From Streptomyces rubradiris (GTDB taxonomy: Bacteria > Actinomycetota > Actinomycetes > Streptomycetales > Streptomycetaceae): a stretch of 64,000 bases of DNA. The position numbers and the translations under genes were made by a program. Numbering within the stretch: the first letter of the stretch is position 1; each line of letters opens with the position of its first letter. Shown piece after piece: positions 33,612 through 41,284 of the stretch. The DNA lies in assembly GCF_016860525.1 (NCBI RefSeq), contig NZ_BNEA01000015.1, positions 5,046,501 through 5,110,500 of the forward strand, given 5' to 3'. The notes under the pieces were generated by a model, which made no database searches, was not told the origin of the DNA, and saw nothing but the letters and a program-made list of their open reading frames with translations.

Positions 33612-34322
33612 ATGTCCGTCTTCGCCCGTCTGGTCGAGCACCTCGCCGACCTGCTCACCCCGCTCTTCCACGCCTCCGCGGCGGCCGCCGCGATCGTCCT
33701 GTTCACCGCGCTGGTACGGCTCCTGGTCCACCCGCTGTCCCGGGCCGCCGCGCGCGGCCGGCGTGCCCGTGCCGCGCTCCAGCCGGAGATCGACGCGCTG
33801 CGCGCCCGGCACGCCCGCGACCCGGAGCGGTTCCAGCGGGCGGTGCTCGAACTGCACGCCCGGGAGAAGGTCTCACCGCTGTCCGGCTGCCTGCCCGGCC
33901 TGCTCCAGCTGCCCGCCTTCTTCCTCCTCTACCACCTCTTCTCCAGCACCACGATCGGCGGCGAGCGCAACTCCCTGCTGGACCACCGGCTGTTCACGGC
34001 ACCGCTCGGCGGACGCTGGGCCGACGCGCTCGCCGACGGCGGGGTGTTCGGCCCGGCCGGACTGGTCTACCTCGGCCTGTTCGCCCTCGTCGCGGCCGTC
34101 GCCACCGTCAACTACCGGCGCGCCCGGCGGACGATGGCCGGCCGGCCCGCCCCGGCCGTCGGCGGCGACCAGGTGCCCGGCCTCGCCGCGGTCACCCGGG
34201 TGACCCCGTTCCTGTCCTTCTTCACCCTCGTCTCGGTGGCGTTCGTCCCGCTGGCCGCCGCGCTGTACATCGTCACCAGCACGGCGTGGAGCGCGGCGGA
34301 GCAGGCCCTGCTGTACCGCTGA
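33612..34322 (+). CDS. YidC/Oxa1-family membrane insertase paralogue
   Basis: A 236-residue protein with five membrane segments and the core of YidC. The first helix is ALVRLLVHPLSRAAARG, with the hydrophilic-groove arginine, followed by a cytoplasmic helical hairpin (QPEIDALRARHARDPERFQRAVLE). KVSPLSGCLPGLLQLPAFFLLYHLF comes next. It lacks the long periplasmic domain, as is usual in Gram-positives, and is shorter than the principal YidC near rnpA. Its partner DUF6412 gene is directly upstream, suggesting a specialised second insertase. ATG 33612 follows GGAGGG. Confidence 0.93.
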   Translation: MSVFARLVEHLADLLTPLFHASAAAAAIVLFTALVRLLVHPLSRAAARGRRARAALQPEIDALRARHARDPERFQRAVLELHAREKVSPLSGCLPGLLQLPAFFLLYHLFSSTTIGGERNSLLDHRLFTAPLGGRWADALADGGVFGPAGLVYLGLFALVAAVATVNYRRARRTMAGRPAPAVGGDQVPGLAAVTRVTPFLSFFTLVSVAFVPLAAALYIVTSTAWSAAEQALLYR

Positions 34323-34460
34323 GCGGTACCGGGCGTCCCGGTTACGGTCCAGTACCTGAACAGGGTCTTGCGGACTGGACAGGGGAATTGGAGGATCAGC
34401 CAGTCCTTTCGATGGCTGCACCCATCGGCGGGGCGCCCGCGATCGAGGGAGAAGGTGACC

Positions 34461-35318
34461 ATGAAGCTGCTGCGAGTCGGTACGGCCGGGGCCGAGCGCC
34501 CCGCACTGCTCGACGCCGGGGGGACCCTCCGGGACCTGTCAGGCCTCGTGGACGACATCGACGGCGCGCTCCTCGCCGACGAGGAGGCGCTCGCCCGGCT
34601 CCGGGCGGCGGCCGGCTCCGGCGACCTGCCCGCGCTGGACGCGACCGGACTGCGGATCGGCCCCCCGGTCGCCCGTATCGGGAAGGTCGTGTGCATCGGG
34701 CTGAACTACCACGACCACGCCCGCGAGGCGGGCGCCGAGCCGCCCGCCGAGCCGGTCGTCTTCCTCAAGGCGCCGGACACGGTGGTCGGGCCGGACGACA
34801 CGGTGCTGGTGCCGCGCGGCTCGGCGAAGACGGACTGGGAGGTCGAACTCGCGGTCGTCATCGGCCGTACGGCCCGCTACCTGGACTCGGCTGAGGAGGC
34901 GCTCGCGCACGTCGCCGGGTACGCGGTGGCGCACGACGTCTCCGAGCGGGAGTTCCAGATCGAGCGGGGCGGGACCTGGGACAAGGGCAAGAACTGCGAG
35001 ACGTTCAACCCGCTGGGCCCGTGGCTGGTGACGGCCGACGAGATCGCCGACCCGCAGGACCTGTCGCTGCGGCTGTGGGTGAACGGCGAGCTGAAGCAGG
35101 ACGGCACGACGGCCGAGCAGATCTTCCCCGTGGGTGAGGTCGTGCGCTACCTCAGCCGGTTCATGACCCTGTACCCCGGCGACGTCATCAACACGGGCAC
35201 GCCGGCCGGAGTGGCGATGGGCGCGCCCGAGCCCAAGCCGTACCTGCGCGCCGGGGACGTGGTGGAGCTGGAGATCGAGGGGCTCGGCCGGCAGCGGCAG
35301 GAACTGAAGGACGCGTAG
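34461..35318 (+). CDS. Fumarylacetoacetate hydrolase (FAH) family protein
   Basis: A 285-residue enzyme with an N-terminal 65-residue cap and an FAH catalytic domain. KVVCIGLNYHDHA opens it, EPVVFLKAPDTVVGPDD and DWEVELAVVIG supply metal-binding glutamates, and INTGTPAGVAMG closes the site. The set is typical of acylpyruvate hydrolases and 2-hydroxyhepta-2,4-diene-dioate isomerases, and also of ureidoglycolate lyase-like annotations, so the substrate is open. ATG 34461 follows GAGAAGG. It stands alone between the YidC paralogue and a convergent LLM oxidoreductase. Confidence 0.92.
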   Translation: MKLLRVGTAGAERPALLDAGGTLRDLSGLVDDIDGALLADEEALARLRAAAGSGDLPALDATGLRIGPPVARIGKVVCIGLNYHDHAREAGAEPPAEPVVFLKAPDTVVGPDDTVLVPRGSAKTDWEVELAVVIGRTARYLDSAEEALAHVAGYAVAHDVSEREFQIERGGTWDKGKNCETFNPLGPWLVTADEIADPQDLSLRLWVNGELKQDGTTAEQIFPVGEVVRYLSRFMTLYPGDVINTGTPAGVAMGAPEPKPYLRAGDVVELEIEGLGRQRQELKDA

Positions 35319-35378
35319 CGGCCCCGCCGGGAGAGCCGGGGAGGGCCGGGAGCGCGGCCTCGCCCGGACATGTGTCCG

Positions 35379-35406
35379 GGCCGGTCGCGCGGTTCCCGTA
35401 CCCCTT
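35379..35406 (-). repeat. Interspersed repeat, inverted partial copy
   Basis: On the minus strand this reads AAGGGGTACGGGAACCGCG then CGACCGGCC, matching the 41-bp elements at 39172 and 39293 apart from a short substitution. It lies in the spacer between convergent genes, a common site for this element in Streptomyces. A small hairpin with a CCGGACA/TGTCCGG stem adjoins it. Confidence 0.7.
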
Positions 35407-35418
35407 GTTCCGGACCGG

Positions 35419-36285
35419 CTAGCCCAGGAGGGCGGCGAGGTCGCGCCATTCCTTCCTCGGGAGGACCTCGCCGACGTTCGCCGTCACCACCTGGAGGGCC
35501 ACGTGGTCCGCGCCCGCCTGGTGGAAGGCGTTGACGTGCTCGCGGATCCGGGTCTCGTCGCCCCAGGCGAAGACCGCGTCGATGAGCCGGTCGCTGCCGC
35601 CGTCGGCGACGTCCTCCTCCGTGAAGCCCAGCCGCAGGAAGTTGTTGGTGTAGTTGGGCAGTTCCAGGTAGCGGGCCAGGTAGGCGCGGGCCGTCTCCCG
35701 GGCCCGGCCCGGGTCGCTCTCCAGGACCACCTTCAGCTCGGGGGCCAGCAGCGGCCCCGCGCCCAGGATCTCCCGGGCCCGCTCGGTGTGCTCGGGCGTG
35801 GTCAGGTACGGGATCGCGCCGGCCGCGCGGTCCCGGGCCAGCTCCAGCATCCGGGGGCCCAGCGCGGCCAGCACCCGCCGCTCGGCGGGCACGCCCGCCC
35901 GGTCCAGCTCGTCCAGGTACTCGACCATGGCCGCGTACGGGCGCCGGTACTCCTTCACCCGCGGGCCGTGGCTCACCCCGAGGCCGAGCGCGAACCGGCC
36001 GGGGTGGGCGGTCTCCAGCCCGGTGAAGCCGGCCGCAGTGGTGGCGGCGTCCTGCTGCCAGACGCTCTGGATGCTGGTGCCGACGACGACACCACGCGTG
36101 GCGCCGACGAGCGGGGCCGCGTGGTCCGCGGTGCTGTTGCCGCCCAGCCAGATCGCGCCGTACCCGAGTTCCTCCAGCTCGGCCGCGGCCTCGTCCAGCT
36201 CGCCGCGCCGGGCCGGGTCCTCGGCGCGCAGTTCGATGCTCCAGACGCCGTAGCGGCCGACGCCTTCCTTCAGTGCGGTGGTCAT
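35419..36285 (-). CDS. LLM-class F420-dependent oxidoreductase (TIGR03620-like)
   Basis: A 288-residue luciferase-like flavin/F420 (β/α)8 enzyme. VWSIELRAEDPARRGE lies at the start, ELGYGAIWLGGNS follows, and the substrate/cofactor region has GTSIQSVWQQDAATTAAGF and HPGRFALGLGVSHGP. The family uses F420 for hydride transfer on unknown substrates. ATG 36285 follows GGAGGG. It is separated by 96 bp from the next minus-strand pair and so may have its own promoter. Confidence 0.9.
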   Translation of the reverse strand: MTTALKEGVGRYGVWSIELRAEDPARRGELDEAAAELEELGYGAIWLGGNSTADHAAPLVGATRGVVVGTSIQSVWQQDAATTAAGFTGLETAHPGRFALGLGVSHGPRVKEYRRPYAAMVEYLDELDRAGVPAERRVLAALGPRMLELARDRAAGAIPYLTTPEHTERAREILGAGPLLAPELKVVLESDPGRARETARAYLARYLELPNYTNNFLRLGFTEEDVADGGSDRLIDAVFAWGDETRIREHVNAFHQAGADHVALQVVTANVGEVLPRKEWRDLAALLG

Positions 36286-36380
36286 CGGATGTGATCCCTC
36301 CGGTGGTGGACAGTGCCGTGATCGTCAGGCCTTCGGTCCTGCCAACCGGAGGGTGACCCGGGTTGATTCCCGCCGTTCCC

Positions 36381-36860
36381 TCAGCCGGCCGAACGGCCGA
36401 GGAACTCCTCCAGCGCCTCCACCACGAACCGGTGGTCCTCGATCTGGGGCAGGCCGGAGACGGTCACCGCGCCGATCACGCCGACGCCCTCCACCGTGAC
36501 CGGGAAGGAGCCGCCGTGCGCCGCGTAGGTGTCCGGGTCCAGGCGGGAGGAGTCCTCGAAGGTCGTGCCCTTGGCGCGGAAGCGGGCGCCGACCAGGTAG
36601 GACGGGGCGCCGTAGCGTTCCACCACCCGGCGCTTGCGGGCGATCCAGGCGTCGTTGTCCGGGGCCGAGCCCGGCAGGGCGGCGTGGAAGAGCTGCTGGC
36701 CGGCCCGGTGGATGTCGATGGCGACCGGCGCCCGGCGCTCCCGGGCCCGCTCGACCAGGAGGCAGCCGAGGGCCCAGGCGTCCTCGTGGGTGAACCGCCG
36801 GAAGACCAGGCGCCGCTGCTGCTCCTCCAGCTCCTGGACGGTCGGGGCGTTCTCGGGCAT
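36381..36860 (-). CDS. UPF0303 / heme-degrading domain protein
   Basis: A 159-residue protein of the UPF0303 (GlcG/HbpS-related) family. RRFTHEDAWALGCLLVERA lies at the N-terminus, PVAIDIHRAGQQLFHAALPG in the core, and GGSFPVTVEGVGVIGAVTVSGLPQIEDHRF is the glycine-rich fold signature. The ATG at 36860 overlaps the TGA of the oxidoreductase gene upstream by one base, so both are translated from one message under the ROK-controlled promoter. Substrate or ligand unknown; heme is only a family precedent. Confidence 0.88.
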   Translation of the reverse strand: MPENAPTVQELEEQQRRLVFRRFTHEDAWALGCLLVERARERRAPVAIDIHRAGQQLFHAALPGSAPDNDAWIARKRRVVERYGAPSYLVGARFRAKGTTFEDSSRLDPDTYAAHGGSFPVTVEGVGVIGAVTVSGLPQIEDHRFVVEALEEFLGRSAG

Positions 36861-37933
36861 CACAGGGTCACCGTCACCTTCTCGCGGGCGGACCGGCGGG
36901 CCGCTTCCAGGACGTCGAGCGCGGCGGCGGCCTCCAGGGCGGTCACCGGGTTGGGCCCGGTGCCGCGCAGGGCGTCGGCGACGGCCGCGTAGTAGGCCGG
37001 GTAGTCGCCCGGCAGGGTCGGTACGGGGGTGCCGGCGCCGGTCAGCGGGGACTCCCCGGAGCCGATCCGGCCCCACAGGGACTCGTCCTCGGTGCCCCAG
37101 CCGGCGGTGGTGCCGGGCCGGCCGCCCTCGCGCAGGGCCGCCTCCTGCGGGTCCAGGCCGTACTTGACGTAGCCCGCGCGGGAGCCCAGCACCCGGAAGC
37201 GGGGGCCGAGCTGGGCGGCCGTCGCGGAGACGTAGAGGTGGGAGCGGACGCCGCTCGCGTGGGTGAGCGCGATGAAGGTGTCGTCGTCGGTCTCGGCGCC
37301 CGGGCGGCGGATGTCGGTCTCGGCGTACACCTCGGTGGCCGGGCCGAAGAGGACCAGGGCCTGGTCGACGACGTGGCTGCCGAGGTCGTAGAGCAGGCCG
37401 CCGATCTCGGCGGGGTCACCGGACTCGCGCCAGCCGCCCTTGGGCCGCGGGCGCCAGCGCTCGAAGCGGGACTCGAAGCGCCAGGCGTCGCCGAGTGCGC
37501 CGTCCGCCAGCAGCGTGCGCAGGGTCAGGAAGTCGTTGTCCCAGCGGCGGTTCTGGAAGACCGACAGCAGCAGACCGCGCTCCTCGGCGAGGGCGGACAG
37601 CGCCCGCGCCTCGGCCGCGGTGCCGGCGACCGGCTTGTCCACGACCACCGGCAGGCCCGCCCGGAGCGCGGTGGTGGCCAGCGGCACGTGGGTCTTGTTC
37701 GGGGAGGCCACGACGACGAGGTCCAGCTCGTCCGCCCGGTCGAACAGCTCCTCGGCGGTGGCGACGGGCCGGACCTCCGGGAACTCGGCGAGGGCCTGCT
37801 TCTGCCGCTCCGGGTTCGAGGTCACCACGGTGTCCAGGGCGAGGCCCTCGGTGGCGGCGATCAGCGGGGCGTGGAAGACCGAGCCGGCGAGGCCGTAGCC
37901 GATCAGGCCGACGCGGAGGGGGGTTGCAGTCAT
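36860..37933 (-). CDS. Gfo/Idh/MocA-family oxidoreductase
   Basis: A 357-residue NAD(P)-dependent sugar-type dehydrogenase. A Rossmann start RVGLIGYGLAGSVFHAP, the family EKP equivalent VVDKPVAGT (K near 97), and a C-terminal α/β domain with GGLLYDLGSHVVDQ (catalytic Asp/His region) are visible. I chose ATG 37933 because the longer start at 37969 would lie inside the operator palindrome at 37940. The adjacent divergent ROK regulator suggests a carbohydrate-derived inducer. The family also fits myo-inositol, scyllo-inosose or glucose-type substrates. Confidence 0.94.
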   Translation of the reverse strand: MTATPLRVGLIGYGLAGSVFHAPLIAATEGLALDTVVTSNPERQKQALAEFPEVRPVATAEELFDRADELDLVVVASPNKTHVPLATTALRAGLPVVVDKPVAGTAAEARALSALAEERGLLLSVFQNRRWDNDFLTLRTLLADGALGDAWRFESRFERWRPRPKGGWRESGDPAEIGGLLYDLGSHVVDQALVLFGPATEVYAETDIRRPGAETDDDTFIALTHASGVRSHLYVSATAAQLGPRFRVLGSRAGYVKYGLDPQEAALREGGRPGTTAGWGTEDESLWGRIGSGESPLTGAGTPVPTLPGDYPAYYAAVADALRGTGPNPVTALEAAAALDVLEAARRSAREKVTVTL

Positions 37934-37939
37934 GCGTCC

Positions 37940-37966
37940 CACTTTGGCAACGCTGTTGCGAAAGTG
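37940..37966. promoter_or_regulatory. 27-bp palindromic operator of the ROK repressor
   Basis: A perfect two-level dyad: outer arms CACTTT and AAAGTG, inner arms CAAC and GTTG, with a 3-bp centre at 37952-37954. It begins 7 bp upstream of the oxidoreductase start and ends 24 bp before the ROK gene, the ideal place to repress both. GTTGC/GCAAC half-sites with flanking TTT/AAA are typical of actinobacterial ROK sites. Confidence 0.85.
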
Positions 37967-37989
37967 CAAGCGGCGGGGAGAATGGGGGC

Positions 37990-39153
37990 GTGAACAGGAG
38001 CGAGCCGAGGGCGGGGATGACGGGGGACAAGGGCGTCGCGGGGGCCAATCTCGGGCTGGTGCGCAGCCACAACACCGCGCTGGTGCTGGGGCTGCTGCGG
38101 GACGCCGGGGCCGAGGGCATCAGCCGGCTGGAGCTGGCCGAGCGCACCGGGCTGACCCCGCAGGCCGTCAGCAAGATCACCGCGCGGCTGCGGGCGGAGG
38201 GGTTCGCCACGGAGGCCGGGCGGCGGGCGTCGACCGGGGGCAAGCCGCGGACCGTGCTGCGGCTGGTACCGGAGGCGGGGCACGCCGTCGGGGTGCACCT
38301 GGACCGTGACGAACTGCGCGCCGTGCTCGTCCGGCTGGACGGTGCCGTGGTGGCCGAGCGGCGCGCGGAACTGGACCTGGGGGCGGGGGCCGAGGCCGTG
38401 CTGGGGGCGGTGTGCGCGGCGGTACACGACGTCGTGGGGGACCTGCCCGGTGCCGGCGGTGAGGACCTCGCCGGGGCCGGTTCGCTGGTCGGGGCGGGGG
38501 TGGCGCTGCCCGGCCCCCTGGACCACGCGCGCGGGGTGCTGCACCGGGTCACCGGGTTCCCCGAGTGGGACGGCTTTCCGCTGCGGGACGCGCTCGCGCG
38601 GCGGCTGGGGATGCCGGTGGTGGTCGACAAGGACACCAACGCGGCGGCGCTCGGGCTGGCGGTCGGCGGCGCGCAGGAGGTGGCGGGCCGGTCCTTCGCG
38701 TATCTGCACCTCGGTACGGGGCTCGGCGCCGGGCTGGTGATCGACGGCGGCGTGCACCGCGGGGCGCGCACCGGGGCGGGGGAGTTCGGCCACCAGGTGA
38801 TCCAACTGGACGGGCCGCCGTGCGAGTGCGGGAACCGGGGCTGCGTGGAGGCACTGTGCCTCGGCGCGGCGGCCCGGGGCGAGATCACGGAGGCGGCACG
38901 GGTGCTCGGGGTGGCCGCCGGGAACCTGGTCGGGCTGCTGGACATCGACGGGGTGCTGCTCGGGGGACGTACGGTCGCGGGGGCGCCCGAGGCGTACGTA
39001 CGGGGGGTCGCCGAGGCACTGGCCGCACGCGCCCGACGCGAGGGAGCGGACGAGGACGTACCCGTACGGGTCGCCCCGAGAGCGGAACGCCTGGTCTCGG
39101 AGGGCGCCGCACAACTGCTGCTGGCGCCGCTGTTCGGACGGGGGGATGTCTGA
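37990..39153 (+). CDS. ROK-family transcriptional repressor
   Basis: A 387-residue regulator. Its N-terminal winged helix is ISRLELAERTGLTPQAVSKITARL (about residues 45-70). A ROK domain follows, with the sugar-site segment VVDKDTNAAALG and the zinc site CECGNRGCVEALC. The ATP-binding DxGxT of ROK kinases is replaced by HLDRDEL, so it is a regulator without kinase activity. GTG 37990 is chosen; ATG 38017 is an alternative in the same frame. It is divergent from the oxidoreductase/UPF0303 pair across the perfect palindrome. Confidence 0.93.
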   Translation: MNRSEPRAGMTGDKGVAGANLGLVRSHNTALVLGLLRDAGAEGISRLELAERTGLTPQAVSKITARLRAEGFATEAGRRASTGGKPRTVLRLVPEAGHAVGVHLDRDELRAVLVRLDGAVVAERRAELDLGAGAEAVLGAVCAAVHDVVGDLPGAGGEDLAGAGSLVGAGVALPGPLDHARGVLHRVTGFPEWDGFPLRDALARRLGMPVVVDKDTNAAALGLAVGGAQEVAGRSFAYLHLGTGLGAGLVIDGGVHRGARTGAGEFGHQVIQLDGPPCECGNRGCVEALCLGAAARGEITEAARVLGVAAGNLVGLLDIDGVLLGGRTVAGAPEAYVRGVAEALAARARREGADEDVPVRVAPRAERLVSEGAAQLLLAPLFGRGDV

Positions 39154-39171
39154 CGGGGGAGCCCCCCCCGA

Positions 39172-39212
39172 AGGGGCGCGGGGAACCGCGCGACCGGCCA
39201 CGACGGGCCCGC
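39172..39212 (+). repeat. 41-bp interspersed repeat, copy A
   Basis: It begins AGGGGCGCGGGGAACCGCGC and is 39 of 41 identical to copy B at 39293. I recognise this as an element that recurs very widely in Streptomyces intergenic DNA. Here it lies just after the ROK gene stop. It contains short dyads and may act as a terminator or be a remnant of a mobile repeat. Confidence 0.8.
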
Positions 39213-39292
39213 GGCCTGGCGACCGGCGGGTGGTCCCGCGGCGCCGTGGGTGACGCCGTTGCGTGTTCGGTCGAGGGTGCGGTGACTCGCTC

Positions 39293-39333
39293 AGGGGCGC
39301 GGGGAACTGCGCGACCGGCCACGGCGGGCCCGC
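39293..39333 (+). repeat. 41-bp interspersed repeat, copy B
   Basis: It begins AGGGGCGCGGGGAACTGCGC, differing from copy A at two positions, in the same direction 121 bp downstream. The rest of this 291-bp spacer (39154-39444) holds no coding signal. Confidence 0.8.
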
Positions 39334-39444
39334 AGACGACAACCGGCCGGTCGGCGTCCGGTGTCCGCCGGTGGAGGGGACCTTCCCCAGGCCCCGGCAT
39401 GGCGGCGCCGCCACCCCCGTTCCGCCCGGCAGGGTCATGTGTTC

Positions 39445-40257
39445 ATGCGACTGCGCACGCCCCTGTCCCGCTGCCTGGCTGCCGCGGCCGTGGCCGCGGC
39501 CACGGCAGCCACCGTCGTCCTCTCCGTGCCACCGTCCGCAGCCCACGTCCGCGCACAACCCCCCGCGGCCCCCTCCTGCGCCGCCGCCGACGCCCACACG
39601 TTCCCGCTGGCCACCCGCATCCGCGGCGGCCCCGCGTCGTACGAGGCCGGTGACCGGCCCCGCACCTGGTACATCGACCTCACCAACACCACCGACCGGC
39701 CCTGCGCCGGCATCCACCCGGTCGTGGTCCTCGTCGACGACGAACGCGCGCTGCGGCCGGACCACCCCCGCCTGGACTTCTACGACGGCCCCCGCGCCCA
39801 CCGCGTCGCCTTCGAGGCCACCGACGCCCGGGAACTGGTCGGCGTGCTGGACGGCGCCGGATTCGCCGGGTTCACCGTGCCGCCCGGCCGGACCGTCGCC
39901 GTACGGGTCCGGTTCTCGCTCGCCCCGGACGCCGTGGCCGGCCGGGTCACCGCGAACGCCGCCGTCGTACAGCGGCGGGGCCAGGACGGGGACTGGGTCG
40001 GGGAGTCCAGCGCCTACCGCTTCTCGGTCACCGAGGACGGCGACGGCGGCAGCGAGGAGGGGCCGGAGGACCCCGACCCCGTACGGGAAGCGCGCGAAGC
40101 CCACGCCCTGCGCCCCACCCGCACCCCGGCCCCTTCCCCGGCCACCCGGGCCGCACCCGAGCCCGCCCGCACCCCGCTCACCACCGTCCTCGTCCCCCTG
40201 CTCACCCTGCTCGCCGCCGCCACCGGCGCCTGCCTCCTGCTCCGCGCCCGCCGCTGA
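39445..40257 (+). CDS. Secreted or surface protein with C-terminal membrane anchor, unknown
   Basis: A 270-residue protein, with a signal peptide (RCLAAAAVAAATAATVVLS) cleaved near SAAHVRA and a β-rich domain of about 150 residues. That domain contains TWYIDLTNTTDRPCAGIHPVVVLVD and VRVRFSLAPDAVAGRVTANAAVVQR. An acidic then Pro/Ala-rich stalk and a final membrane helix with RARR complete it. There is no LPxTG-like motif before the helix, so it is probably held by the helix itself. ATG 39445 begins the signal peptide. Family not recognised. Confidence 0.8.
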   Translation: MRLRTPLSRCLAAAAVAAATAATVVLSVPPSAAHVRAQPPAAPSCAAADAHTFPLATRIRGGPASYEAGDRPRTWYIDLTNTTDRPCAGIHPVVVLVDDERALRPDHPRLDFYDGPRAHRVAFEATDARELVGVLDGAGFAGFTVPPGRTVAVRVRFSLAPDAVAGRVTANAAVVQRRGQDGDWVGESSAYRFSVTEDGDGGSEEGPEDPDPVREAREAHALRPTRTPAPSPATRAAPEPARTPLTTVLVPLLTLLAAATGACLLLRARR

Positions 40258-40384
40258 CGGCCCGCGCCCGCACCCGCCGCTGACGGCCCCGTCCCGCGCC
40301 CGCCGTTGCGCGCCCCGCGCCCACGCCCCTCCCCGCCCCCTCCCCACCCCCTCCGCCACCGACCCCGTCTGCGACGATCCCCCC

Positions 40385-41140
40385 GTGGACTACCCCAACG
40401 ACCAGGCCCCCGGCGCCCCCGTCCGCTCCGGTATCCCCGAGCACGGGCGCATCCCCAAGTACTACGCGGTGAAGGCGCGGATCGCCGCGCTGCTGGAGGA
40501 ACTGGGGGAGGGCGGCGTCATCCCCACCGAACGGGATCTCGCCGAGCGGTACGACGTGGCCCGCGAGACCGTGCGGCAGGCCGTGCGGGACCTGGTGCTG
40601 GAAGGCCGGCTGCGGCGCCGGGGCCGGGGCACGGTGGTCGCCGGACCCAAGCTGGCCCAGCCGCTGTCCCTGGCCAGCTACACCGAGGGCGTGCGCCGGC
40701 AGGGCCGCACCCCCGGCCGTACCCTCGTCACCCTCGACCGGTTCCCGTGCCCGGACCCGCTCGCCGCCGAGACCGGGATCGGCCGCGGTGAGCCCGTCTG
40801 GCACCTGGAGCGCGTGCTGCTCGCCGACGACGAGCGGGTGGGCCTGGAGAGCACGTACGTCGCCGTCGCGCGGGTGCCCCGGCTGGACGCCGACTTCGAC
40901 CCGGACTCCTCCTTCTACGGCTACCTCGCCGCCCAGGGCATCTCCTTCGGCGACGCGGACGAGCGCATCGAGACCGTCCTGGCCACCCCCCGCGAGGCGC
41001 TCCTCATCGGCACCCCGCCCGCCCTGCCCATGCTGCTGATCCACCGGATCTCCCGGGACACCGAGGGCCGCCCGCTGGAGCGGGTGCGGTCGCTGTACCG
41101 CGGCGACCGCTTCTCCTTCACCACCCACCTCCAGGGCTGA
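40385..41140 (+). CDS. GntR-family regulator, HutC/UTRA subgroup (PhnF-like)
   Basis: A 251-residue regulator. A winged helix at residues 25-85 has GGVIPTERDLAERYDVARETVRQAVRDL, followed by a UTRA ligand domain with VWHLERVLLADDERVGLESTYV and the closing LERVRSLYRGDRFSF. GTG 40385 is chosen. It directly precedes, on the same strand, the phosphonate gene set beginning at 41285, so control of that set by a phosphonate ligand is likely. DasR belongs to the same subgroup. The site at 41196 is its best operator candidate. Confidence 0.92.
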   Translation: MDYPNDQAPGAPVRSGIPEHGRIPKYYAVKARIAALLEELGEGGVIPTERDLAERYDVARETVRQAVRDLVLEGRLRRRGRGTVVAGPKLAQPLSLASYTEGVRRQGRTPGRTLVTLDRFPCPDPLAAETGIGRGEPVWHLERVLLADDERVGLESTYVAVARVPRLDADFDPDSSFYGYLAAQGISFGDADERIETVLATPREALLIGTPPALPMLLIHRISRDTEGRPLERVRSLYRGDRFSFTTHLQG

Positions 41141-41195
41141 GGGGCCCCGGCCGCTCCGCACCCCGCGCACCCCGCCCTGAAGTCACAAAAAGATA

Positions 41196-41211
41196 ACGGG
41201 TCTAGCCCAAA
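41196..41211. promoter_or_regulatory. Candidate GntR/HutC operator before the phosphonate cluster
   Basis: ACGGGTCTAGCCCAAA has the near-palindromic core GGGTCTAGCCC and matches the DasR consensus at 12 of 16 positions. It lies 74 bp before the first phosphonate gene. The neighbouring GntR regulator is of the HutC group, whose operators share the GT-CTA-AC type core, so it is the likelier binder; DasR cross-talk is possible. Confidence 0.5.
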
Positions 41212-41284
41212 CGTGATGGCTCGTTCACGCTCTCGTTGTCAGCCGGATGTCTCCGGTTCCCGAATCAAGAGGAGCGTTGCCGCC

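Noticed and set aside
37930..40359. 809-codon minus-strand frame opposite the ROK gene
   Set aside because: Shadow frame; the plus-strand genes have winged-helix, ROK and signal-peptide features.
41223..41240. PHO box (phosphate-starvation operator) before the phosphonate genes
   Set aside because: GTTCAC and GTTGTC are 12 bp apart rather than the expected 11, and the second unit is poor. Not convincing without a matrix search.
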